Made by a program: the position numbers and the translations under genes
Assembly: GCA_022709385.1 (NCBI GenBank)
Contig: JAKLIX010000008.1
Location: 26,654 to 90,653, forward strand
Direction: 5' to 3'
DNA length: 64,000 nucleotides
Source of the DNA: Bacteroidota bacterium
Lineage (GTDB): Bacteria; Bacteroidota; Bacteroidia; Bacteroidales; CAIXZF01
Shown: positions 35,419 to 43,876 of the stretch, in pieces
Position numbering within the stretch: the first letter of the stretch is position 1
Layout of the letters: each line of letters starts with the position of its first letter
Notes under the pieces: model-generated
What the model was told of the DNA's origin: nothing
Database searches by the model: none
The model's input: only the letters and a program-made list of their open reading frames with translations

Positions 35419-38400
35419 ATGAAAAAGTGGCCGGCATTCTGGATTTTGCTCAACCTGACCATAATCAGTGTTGCAGGTGAAATACCGGCCGGCCATTTTC
35501 ATTATTCATTTATCGAAAACAAAGGACAACTGCCCTCCCAGGTTCGTTACCATGCCCATCTGCCGCACGGGGACCTTTACCTTGAGAATAATGGATTGAC
35601 TTTCAGTTTTTTAAACAAAGAAAGCCTGCAAAAGCTCCTGGCTTATAAACTGAAGGATGAGGCCTGGCGTAAAGCCAATCCCCATCCCGGCTTTCTGATA
35701 CCCGCCCACGCTTACAAAGTACGGTTCAAAAACGCCAATCCCCTGAATCTGTGTGAGGCACATTATCCTTATCCCGACTATAAAAACTACTTCCTCGGGA
35801 ATGATCCCGAACGCTGGGCCTCCCATGTGTCACATTATAAAGAAGTCATTTACAAGAACATATACCAAAACATCGACCTGCTCATGACCCAGGAGGAAGG
35901 ACAATTGAAGTATAATTTCCTGCTGGAACCGGGAACTGATCCCGCTCTTATCTCCCTCGAATACTTAGGCGTGGAGAAAATCCGGATCAGGAACGGCAGG
36001 CTGGTCGTGGTAACTTCCGTAAATACTGTCGAAGAACTCAGGCCCCTTGCCTGGCAGCAGGACAGTGAAGGGAAGAGGCACATGTTGTCCTGCCGTTTCC
36101 GGCTCAGGAACAATGTGGTCGGCTTTTCCTTTGATGATGCCATTGACCCTTCCCTCCCCCTGGTGATCGATCCGGTGCTGATCTTCTCCACTTACTCCGG
36201 TTCTGTGGTGGATAACTGGGGATATACCGCCACCTACGACAAGGACGGTTTCCTGTACGCAGGCGGAGCGGCCTTTTTACAGGGATACCCCACCACCACG
36301 GGGGCTTACCAGGTGAATTTCGGAGGCGGTAGTGCGGATATCGCCATCAGCAAATATGACACCACAGGTTCGTTCATGATTTATTCCACCTACCTCGGCG
36401 GCAGCGGGACCGAAGTCCCGGCATCCCTGGTGGTGAACAACAACAACGAATTGCTTGTCATGGCAAGCACGGGCTCTGCAGATTTTCCCGTGACTTCCCA
36501 GGCTTACGACCAGACTTTCAACGGGGGAACGCCTTATGTGCTCACCTTCATTCTCAATTTCCAGGCGGGTTCCGACATCGCGATCAGCCGCCTTTCTTCC
36601 GGCGGCGACGCCCTTTTGTCCTCCACCTACCTGGGCGGCAGCCTCAACGACGGATTGAACACCACCGCCCCGCTCAAGCACAACTATGCGGATGATGCAC
36701 GCGGTGAGATCAAGACAGACAACGATCAGTATATCTACGTATGCAGCAGTACCCTGTCACCGGATTTCCCCGTCAGCCAGGGCAGTTACCAAACCGTCTT
36801 CGGAGGAGTGCAGGATGCCTGTATCGCCAGGTTCGACCCTACCCTCACCTACCTCGTCTGGTCGACCTACCTCGGCGGGTCGGCTGCCGATGCCGGCTAC
36901 AGCCTCGTGATCAATGATGAGGGGGAAGTCTACCTTGCCGGTGGAACAGCCTCCCCGGATTTTCCGGTGGTCGCTCCTTCATATCAGCAGGCTTTTACGG
37001 GCGGAGGCTGCGACGGCTTCATTGCCTGCCTGTCCGATCAGGCATCCGCACTGGTCCATTCAACATATTACGGATCAGCAGCCTACGACCAGTTGTACTT
37101 CGTCGACCAGGACAAGAACGGCAACGTTTATGTACTCGGCCAAACTGCCATCTCAGGAATGTATTACATCTTCAATGTTTCCTGGGCCACGCCGGGCGGA
37201 GGGCAGATCATATCCAAATTCAATTCATCCCTCAGTACCAGGCTGCTGTCGACTGCATTCGGTACTGGTAACGGAGGACCGGACATCTCACCCACGGCCT
37301 TCATGGTGGATTACTGCAATTATATCTATGTGTCGGGCTGGGGCAGCGCCGGCCTGAACGGCTTCGGCGGAACGGCCGGGCTCCCCGTAACCGCCAATGC
37401 CTTCCAGACCACCACCGATAATAACGACTACTATTTCCTCGTGCTCGAAGGAGATGCGAGCGGACTCATCTATGCCACCTACTTCGGCGGCAGCGCGGCC
37501 GAACACGTGGACGGCGGCACCTCCCGCTTCGATAAAAAAGGAAGAATATACCAATCTGTTTGTGCAGGCTGCGGCGGTTACGACGATTTCCCCACCACAC
37601 CCGGCGCCTGGTCAAATGTAAATGGCAGCACCAACTGCAACAATGCCGTCATCAAATACAACTTCAATATACCGCTTGCCGTGGCTGATTTCATCAGCCC
37701 TCCTTCCGGCTGTGCTCCCTATACCGTCAGTTTCGTAAATACCAGCCAGGCTACTACCTCCGGCAATGTCCAGTATTTCTGGGATTTCGGCGACGCCACA
37801 ACCTCAACCCTCAAAGATCCGGTGCATACGTTCACCCAGCCCGGGTCCTACCTGGTAAGCCTCATCATTTCCGATTCCGAAAGCTGCAACCAGGCCGACA
37901 CCATACAACAAATGGTGCATGTCCTCGGAAATCCTTCCTTTACCCTGACACCGGCGAATATCTGCCCGGGCGAAAGTGTACAGATCGGTATCAATCCCAT
38001 ACCGGATCCATCTATCACCTATTACTGGGGCCCGGCCTTCAACCTGAATAATCCATTCCTGCCTAACCCCATTGCGTCACCATCCGCGACCATCACCTAT
38101 ACCTTGTTAATTACCAACGGATTATGTTCAGACACCGCTGAACAAACCGTCTTTGTTCACGAAATTGAAGCCCATGCCGGCAATGATACAGTGGTCTGCC
38201 AGGCCGATATCACCCTGACGGCACACGGCGTCCCTGATTCGCTTTCGTTTATCTGGTCTTCCAGCTCCGCCTTCCTCGACACACTCAACGCAGGTATCAA
38301 TAATCCGGTAGCACAGGTAACACTTACCGGCCAGTCGAACTGGTTCTACCTGATGGCCTTCGACGATTACTGCAACGCCATCGACAGTGTAAACATCTCC

Positions 38401-39384
38401 TTTTCAATCCTGGTCAGCCCTGCAGGGGGGCAGAATCCCCTGTGCCCCGATTCCTGCAACGGTATTGCCATGGTGGAGGTCAACGGCGGCAGTCCGCCTT
38501 ACCAGTTTTTATGGAGCAACGGCCAGACCCTCGATTCCATTGGCAACCTTTGCGCAGGCAGTTATACAGTTACCATCACAGACTCGGCAGCATGCATCAG
38601 CATCGCCGGCATTGTCCTCACCGAACCCCCACCCTTCAGTATCACCCCTGAAATCACACACGTTCCCTGCGATGCAGTCTGCAATGGCAGCATTTCAATC
38701 ACTGCCGCAGGAGGAACACCACCATACACCTGGGCCTGGAACAATGGCCAGCAAACTCAAAACATCGAAAACCTCTGCGCCGGTAATTACCAGCTGTTGC
38801 TTACCGACAGCCTCCTCTGCCCCTATAATGCAGATTTTACCGTCAGCGTCGAAAGCAGCTTCGACCAGGTCAGCCTTGCTGCCAGTCCCGATACGGTTTA
38901 CCAGGGTGTCCCCGTACAACTCACGGCAACGCTTCTTCCGGGTTGTACTTACGCATGGCAGCCATCACAATACCTGAGCCGGAACGATATACCCGACCCT
39001 GTCGCACTTCCGCCCCTGAGCACCACTTTTACCGTTACCATCACTGATCCGTGGGGCTGTGTTTTTACTGATTCCGTAAAAGTGGTGGTGCTGGAAGTGT
39101 TTTGCAGGGAGCCCTACATATACGTGCCCAATGCCTTCTCCCCCAACAACGACAGGAAAAATGACCTTTTGCTGGTTCAAAGTCCTTATATTGAAAGCAT
39201 GCAATTGTTTATTTATGACCGCTGGGGTAACAAAGTCTTCGAGACAAGGGATCCGGCCGTGGGCTGGGACGGTACCTGGCAGGGAAAAGCCTGTGAACAG
39301 GGGGTGTACGTCTATTATATTGAAGCCGGTTGCTTCAACAAGGAAACTTTTAAGAAAAAAGGCAATATAACACTGATCAGGTAA
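35419..39384 (+). CDS. giant exported beta-propeller/PKD/SprB-repeat protein with T9SS type B C-terminal domain
   Basis: The 1321-aa protein has a signal peptide and an N-terminal domain of the DUF7948 kind (HYSFIENKGQLPSQVRYHAH). Many SBBP-like propeller blades follow (DGFLYAGGAAFLQGYPTT; STYLGGSAADAGYSLVIND; VYLAGGTASPDFPVVAPS). Then come a PKD domain (YFWDFGDATTSTLKDPVHTF), two SprB-like repeats (GGSPPYQFLWSNGQTLDSI; GGTPPYTWAWNNGQQTQNI) and the gliding-motility-associated type B sorting domain (YVPNAFSPNNDRKNDLLLVQ ... FIYDRWGNKVFETRD). Type B cargo is secreted by T9SS and attached through PorP/SprF-like partners; such a gene follows 27 bp downstream. It is probably an adhesin or surface sheath component. 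Confidence 0.93.
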   Translation: MKKWPAFWILLNLTIISVAGEIPAGHFHYSFIENKGQLPSQVRYHAHLPHGDLYLENNGLTFSFLNKESLQKLLAYKLKDEAWRKANPHPGFLIPAHAYKVRFKNANPLNLCEAHYPYPDYKNYFLGNDPERWASHVSHYKEVIYKNIYQNIDLLMTQEEGQLKYNFLLEPGTDPALISLEYLGVEKIRIRNGRLVVVTSVNTVEELRPLAWQQDSEGKRHMLSCRFRLRNNVVGFSFDDAIDPSLPLVIDPVLIFSTYSGSVVDNWGYTATYDKDGFLYAGGAAFLQGYPTTTGAYQVNFGGGSADIAISKYDTTGSFMIYSTYLGGSGTEVPASLVVNNNNELLVMASTGSADFPVTSQAYDQTFNGGTPYVLTFILNFQAGSDIAISRLSSGGDALLSSTYLGGSLNDGLNTTAPLKHNYADDARGEIKTDNDQYIYVCSSTLSPDFPVSQGSYQTVFGGVQDACIARFDPTLTYLVWSTYLGGSAADAGYSLVINDEGEVYLAGGTASPDFPVVAPSYQQAFTGGGCDGFIACLSDQASALVHSTYYGSAAYDQLYFVDQDKNGNVYVLGQTAISGMYYIFNVSWATPGGGQIISKFNSSLSTRLLSTAFGTGNGGPDISPTAFMVDYCNYIYVSGWGSAGLNGFGGTAGLPVTANAFQTTTDNNDYYFLVLEGDASGLIYATYFGGSAAEHVDGGTSRFDKKGRIYQSVCAGCGGYDDFPTTPGAWSNVNGSTNCNNAVIKYNFNIPLAVADFISPPSGCAPYTVSFVNTSQATTSGNVQYFWDFGDATTSTLKDPVHTFTQPGSYLVSLIISDSESCNQADTIQQMVHVLGNPSFTLTPANICPGESVQIGINPIPDPSITYYWGPAFNLNNPFLPNPIASPSATITYTLLITNGLCSDTAEQTVFVHEIEAHAGNDTVVCQADITLTAHGVPDSLSFIWSSSSAFLDTLNAGINNPVAQVTLTGQSNWFYLMAFDDYCNAIDSVNISFSILVSPAGGQNPLCPDSCNGIAMVEVNGGSPPYQFLWSNGQTLDSIGNLCAGSYTVTITDSAACISIAGIVLTEPPPFSITPEITHVPCDAVCNGSISITAAGGTPPYTWAWNNGQQTQNIENLCAGNYQLLLTDSLLCPYNADFTVSVESSFDQVSLAASPDTVYQGVPVQLTATLLPGCTYAWQPSQYLSRNDIPDPVALPPLSTTFTVTITDPWGCVFTDSVKVVVLEVFCREPYIYVPNAFSPNNDRKNDLLLVQSPYIESMQLFIYDRWGNKVFETRDPAVGWDGTWQGKACEQGVYVYYIEAGCFNKETFKKKGNITLIR

Positions 39385-39411
39385 AAACCTGATGCCGGTA
39401 TACAAAAGCAT

Positions 39412-40425
39412 ATGCGCATCACAGTACTGATCATGTTTTTCATTTCTTTGTGGCTCAGTTCTCTGTCGCAGGATATTCATTTTTCCCAGCATTACTTCAC
39501 TCCGGTATTCACCAATCCGGCCAATACAGGCTTATTTGAGGGAAAGTACCGCATGGGATTACAATACCGCAACCAGTGGAATGCGGTTACCACACCCTTT
39601 AAAACCCTGATGGCAGCGGGCGACATGATGATCATCAGGAAGAAACCCGGAAGGGGCTATGCCGGGGCAGGCCTGATGATCCTCGGCGACAGGGCCGGAG
39701 ACGGCGCATACGGGATCACCCAGGCAGCGCTTTCCCTCTCATGGTTCCAGCCACTCGACCGCAAGGGCAGGAATTACCTGGGAGCAGGGATCAGTGCTGC
39801 ACCCACTGAAGTAAGCGTGAATTTCAACCGCCTGCGCTTTCCCGACCAGTACGACGGCAATATGTTCAATCCCAATATCCCGCATGGCGAAAGCATCGGC
39901 AGGGAATGGCGTTATTATCCCGATCTGGCCGCCGGCCTGGTCTGGCTGCTGACCCAAACAGGACAACAGGAGGTTCAGCTCGGATTCAGCGCCTTCCACC
40001 TGAACCGGCCAAAATGGGGATTGCTCGAAAGCAGCGCAGAGAAACTCAGTGTCCGCTGGTCGGCACAGGCATCCGCCAGGCAAAAACTCAGTGAAGAATG
40101 GCATCTGTGTCCTTCCATGCTTTTCAACATCCAGGACAGGCACAGAGAATTGCTCATCGGCAGCAATGTCAGCTGGAGCCGCTGGGATAGGTCTGACCTG
40201 GCCGCCACCCTCCGGGCAGGCATTCACAGCAGGCTGGGTGATGCCCTCATCATCCTGCTGGGTGCAGATCTGGGCGCAATGTCATATAACATCAGCTACG
40301 ACATCAATTACTCGGGACTTAAAAAGGCTTCGTATCTTCGCGGAGGATTGGAGCTTTCCCTTCAGTACACCTTCCTTAAACCGGACGGGACGCTGAAAAG
40401 GGAAGTAACCTGCCCGATCTTCTGA
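39412..40425 (+). CDS. PorP/SprF family type IX secretion outer-membrane protein
   Basis: The 337-aa protein starts with a signal peptide (MRITVLIMFFISLWLSSLSQ). It has the PorP/SprF signature at the mature N-terminus (DIHFSQHYFTPVFTNPANTG; YRNQWNAVTTPFKTL), followed by beta-barrel strands. PorP/SprF proteins work with type B sorting domains to hold T9SS cargo at the surface. It sits between a type B cargo gene and a PorE-like gene; its stop overlaps the next start by 1 nt (TGATG). It is therefore likely to serve this cargo specifically. Confidence 0.94.
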   Translation: MRITVLIMFFISLWLSSLSQDIHFSQHYFTPVFTNPANTGLFEGKYRMGLQYRNQWNAVTTPFKTLMAAGDMMIIRKKPGRGYAGAGLMILGDRAGDGAYGITQAALSLSWFQPLDRKGRNYLGAGISAAPTEVSVNFNRLRFPDQYDGNMFNPNIPHGESIGREWRYYPDLAAGLVWLLTQTGQQEVQLGFSAFHLNRPKWGLLESSAEKLSVRWSAQASARQKLSEEWHLCPSMLFNIQDRHRELLIGSNVSWSRWDRSDLAATLRAGIHSRLGDALIILLGADLGAMSYNISYDINYSGLKKASYLRGGLELSLQYTFLKPDGTLKREVTCPIF

Positions 40426-42404
40426 TGATGAAGCAAGCGTCAAAAAAACTGTTTCCTTTCTATCTGACTGTCATCCTCTTGTTTGTGATGCTGGCGAATC
40501 ACGGCCACGGCCAGGGAATCGCGGAGCTGATCAGCAAAGGGGATGAATTATACGATGAAGGCGATTACTTCGGTGCTTCCGCATATTATTACCAGGTCCT
40601 GACACAGGACTCCACCAGGTACAAAATCGCTTACCGTTATGCAGAATCCAGCAGGCTTTTCAATGAATACAGGGAGGCGACCCGTTGGTACCGTTTTATC
40701 CTGCGCAGCCCGGAAAGCCGCCGTTTCCCCGACGCCCGCTTCTGGCTGGCAATGATGCTTAAGAACACGGGAGATTATCAGGCTGCCATTCAGCATTTTG
40801 AAGAATATATCAAAGATCAGGGTGGCAAGGCTGAGTTTTACCAGCGCGCCATAAGCGAGTCCCTGGCCTGTAAATGGGCAGCGGAAGCCATCCTGGATAC
40901 CCTGCCCTTTACCGTTGTGCATCCGGGTTCGGATATCAACTCAGCCTATGCAGATTTCGGTGCGGTTCAGATGGGCGACAGCCTGCTCTTTTTCTCCTCC
41001 CTGCAGTTTGAATACGATGCGCCTTACGAAAGCCTGCTGCCTGGCATGTTCCTCACCAGGATCTTTCAATCCCGCATCACTCCGGCGGGATTCTCCGAAG
41101 CCCGGGCACTTGAAACCAGGATCAACGACAAAAGCACCCACAATGCCAATCTTTGTTTTTCGTCAAATCACCAGCTTTTCTTTTTCTCGCGCTGTGCCGA
41201 TGAACGCCGGCCCGAATTGCGCTGTGAACTGTATCTGTCAAAACTGAAAAACGGAAAATTCACCAGACCTGTCGCATTGCCAAATACCATCAACAAATCC
41301 GGATATACCGCCACCCAGCCTGCCATGGCGCACGGTGCAAAAGAAGATATCCTCTTCTTCGTGTCAGACCGTCCCGGCGGCCTCGGCGGTAAAGACATCT
41401 GGTTCTCCGTGGTACGCAAAGGAAAAGTATTCCCCCCGGCCAACCTCGGCCCCCCGGTCAATACTCCCGGTAATGAAATCACCCCCTTCTACGATAACAA
41501 AACCGGAACCCTTTACTTCAGCTCCGACGGTCATAAAGGATTCGGCGGTTATGATATTTTCCGGTCCAAAGGAAGTTACAATACCTGGAGCATGCCCGAA
41601 AATGTCGGTCATCCCCTGAATACCAGTTATAACGACCTGTATTACACCATCAACGAAACCGACAGCAGCGGCTACCTGACCTCTAACCGCCCCGGTTCCT
41701 ACTTCATAAAAAAAGAAACCTGCTGCAACGATATTTACCAGGTGTACCCGGGTAAGAAAACCACAAAAGAAGATACAGCAGACACCAGCCTGCCGGAAGA
41801 GCCCATTCCCGTGGTGATCAGGAAACTGCTTCCCCTCAGCCTTTACTTCCATAATGACGAACCCGACCCTGCCACCACAAAGGAAAGTACGGATAAAAAC
41901 TTCCGGACCACCGTAGCCGATTATTACCTGCTGAAAAAGTCCTATCAGGAAGAGTACAGCCGTGGACTGAAAGGACAGGCAGCAGCAAAGGCCGTGCAGG
42001 AGATCGCGGATTTTTTTGAGGATTACGTGCTGAAAGGACTACAAAACCTGGAAACCTTTACCGGACTTCTCCTGCAGGATCTGCGGCAGGGGAACAAGAT
42101 CATGATCACGCTGAAAGGATTCACCAGCCCGCTCAACACTGCCGAATACAACAAAAGCCTTGCCCGCAGAAGGATCAGCAGCCTGATCAATTATTTCAGG
42201 GAATACGACAACGGAATCCTGATTCCTTTCCTGACCGGGACGCATCCATCAGGCGGAAGCCTTCAGTTCATCGAAGAACCCATTGGCGAAGAACAGGCCA
42301 GCCCCCTGGTCAGCGACAATCCCAGCGACAAGCGGAAGTCGGTTTACAGCCGTGCAGCAGCCCTCGAGAGAAGAATACAGATTCTGTACTATAACTCCAG
42401 GTAG
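40425..42404 (+). CDS. PorE-like TPR-PD40-OmpA exported protein
   Basis: The 659-aa protein has a signal peptide, TPR helices (DELYDEGDYFGASAYYYQVL) and PD40 blades (FVSDRPGGLGGKDIWFSVVR; LYFSSDGHKGFGGYDIFRS). A C-terminal OmpA-like domain with the peptidoglycan-binding pattern (LKGFTSPLNTAEYNKSLARRR) closes it. This is the architecture of PorE-type proteins that link T9SS components or PorP-bound cargo to peptidoglycan. It forms a compact operon with PorP/SprF and the type B cargo. It is related to the two TPR-PD40 proteins at 11.7-19 kb. Confidence 0.9.
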   Translation: MMKQASKKLFPFYLTVILLFVMLANHGHGQGIAELISKGDELYDEGDYFGASAYYYQVLTQDSTRYKIAYRYAESSRLFNEYREATRWYRFILRSPESRRFPDARFWLAMMLKNTGDYQAAIQHFEEYIKDQGGKAEFYQRAISESLACKWAAEAILDTLPFTVVHPGSDINSAYADFGAVQMGDSLLFFSSLQFEYDAPYESLLPGMFLTRIFQSRITPAGFSEARALETRINDKSTHNANLCFSSNHQLFFFSRCADERRPELRCELYLSKLKNGKFTRPVALPNTINKSGYTATQPAMAHGAKEDILFFVSDRPGGLGGKDIWFSVVRKGKVFPPANLGPPVNTPGNEITPFYDNKTGTLYFSSDGHKGFGGYDIFRSKGSYNTWSMPENVGHPLNTSYNDLYYTINETDSSGYLTSNRPGSYFIKKETCCNDIYQVYPGKKTTKEDTADTSLPEEPIPVVIRKLLPLSLYFHNDEPDPATTKESTDKNFRTTVADYYLLKKSYQEEYSRGLKGQAAAKAVQEIADFFEDYVLKGLQNLETFTGLLLQDLRQGNKIMITLKGFTSPLNTAEYNKSLARRRISSLINYFREYDNGILIPFLTGTHPSGGSLQFIEEPIGEEQASPLVSDNPSDKRKSVYSRAAALERRIQILYYNSR

Positions 42405-42532
42405 ATCATGCCCCTGACTTTGCCTAATCGTGGCCATGTATCCGGGCAATATGGCCCTGACATCCCGCCTTGCCAAATCACATTTTCAAATCATTGTTTG
42501 TCAGTTCTGATAAAAAGCAGTACATTTATACG

Positions 42533-42630
42533 CATACATGCAGGTTTGTGAAAGCAAAGCTGTTTGAGTATGAGCAATGCCATACACCCACGGATCGCAA
42601 TTTTTCCGCAAACCCATTCCGTGTGGGTAT
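42533..42630 (+). repeat. 98-bp dispersed repeat, copy 1
   Basis: First of four related copies (others 58134-58230, 58846-58942 inverted, 61996-62093). Shared blocks are atac-ttgacaggtttg, gcaaagctgttt, agtatgagtaatgcc and cgcaaacccattccgtgt. GTTTGYGAA on the left faces TTYGCAAAC on the right, an imperfect palindrome. It fills the centre of the 281-bp gap before the cohesin-like gene (42686); the rest of the gap shows no gene. Confidence 0.8.
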
Positions 42631-42685
42631 TCTCATTGATTTTATCACAGCATAAAATACATTATTCAAATAAACGACACGTAAT

Positions 42686-43876
42686 ATGAAAAAGATCATG
42701 ATGCTGATTTGTCTCAACGGATTACTTTTTCCCTTGTCAGATGCCCAGACAATCTATACGATCGATTCAGTTGCCGGATGTGAGGGCGGTGCATTGATCC
42801 TGCCGGTGAAGGTTTACAATTACTATGCTATGAACTGGAAATTAAAGATTAAATTCAATCATAATGTGCTTGCATCTGCCGGTTGGCAGAATTTTGCCGG
42901 TCCCGGTTTTATTATGGGAGGAGTGACACAATCCGTTGTGAGTGATTTTGACACCATTCACTTGTCCGGACAGTGTTTCCCTGCTCTTCAACTTACAGGT
43001 GGAGCCACTCTGGTTGAGTTGACATTTATTTACCTGGGTGGTGAAGGCTTCGTCGAGGTGATACCTGGTACGATTCCCGCAGGCATTTTCAATAACAGCC
43101 GGGTTTCATCGGCAGAAGTTGAAATATTGAATCAACCCGTTTCAACGATTACATCTCCGGGTTCAACAGCTTCATTCTTTGTCACTACATCCAACGATTT
43201 TGGATTAGACTTTCAATGGCAGGTCAACACCGATGGAACTGCCTGGAGCAATCTCAGTGAAAATCCTCCCTATGAAGGAGTCCATTCTGACCTGCTGATC
43301 ATTGACCCGGTACCTGAGATCTTCGATCTTTACCAATACCGTTGCATCATTGAAGGATGCACAATAGATACAAGTCAGCCCGCCATCCTGGAAGTCAATG
43401 CGATCACCACGGTTCAGGGCAGCCTCAGCTACGCCAATGCCTTTTCATCACCTGTTGAAGGCGCTGAAATCACATTTACCCAGGGTGGAATTCCGGTATC
43501 AGGTTCTGTTACCGATGCAAACGGACAATTCAGCCTGGACAACCTGCCTCCAGGAACCTATGAGATTCAAACAGTAATCCCCTACCCCTGGACCGGCGTC
43601 AACGCCATCGACGGAATGACCATCCTGAAACACTTTGCCGGCTTACAGGTGCTTAGCGGTTTTCCATTGACCGCGGCAGACGTGAACCTGTCCGGAACTG
43701 TCAACAGCATCGATGCCATGATGGTGATTCAGCGTTTTGTCGGAATGATCAGCAGTTTCGACCTTCCGGACTGGATCGTGGATGTACAGTCGGTTGAAGT
43801 CCCTGTCATCGGGATCGTGGATCTCCCCATAGAAACCATCTGCGCAGGTGATGTAAATGCTTCACATATACCATGA
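42686..43876 (+). CDS. exported cohesin-like and dockerin-like protein
   Basis: The 396-aa protein has a signal peptide (MKKIMMLICLNGLLFPLSDA). A cohesin-like domain follows at about residues 25-150 (CEGGALILPVKVYNYYAM; HNVLASAGW; GGATLVELTFIYLGG), then an Ig-like segment (DFQWQVNTDGTAWSNLSENP) and a prealbumin-like/CarboxypepD_reg domain (PVEGAEITFTQGG ... PPGTYEIQTVIP). The dockerin-like module is NAIDGMTILKHFAG and DVNLSGTVNSIDAMMVIQR, and the end is CAGDVNASHIP. The last 11 residues recur in the next three genes. The cohesin call rests on strand pattern and is moderate; the dockerin F-hand is clear. The gene overlaps the next by ATGA, so the two are coupled. Confidence 0.8.
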   Translation: MKKIMMLICLNGLLFPLSDAQTIYTIDSVAGCEGGALILPVKVYNYYAMNWKLKIKFNHNVLASAGWQNFAGPGFIMGGVTQSVVSDFDTIHLSGQCFPALQLTGGATLVELTFIYLGGEGFVEVIPGTIPAGIFNNSRVSSAEVEILNQPVSTITSPGSTASFFVTTSNDFGLDFQWQVNTDGTAWSNLSENPPYEGVHSDLLIIDPVPEIFDLYQYRCIIEGCTIDTSQPAILEVNAITTVQGSLSYANAFSSPVEGAEITFTQGGIPVSGSVTDANGQFSLDNLPPGTYEIQTVIPYPWTGVNAIDGMTILKHFAGLQVLSGFPLTAADVNLSGTVNSIDAMMVIQRFVGMISSFDLPDWIVDVQSVEVPVIGIVDLPIETICAGDVNASHIP

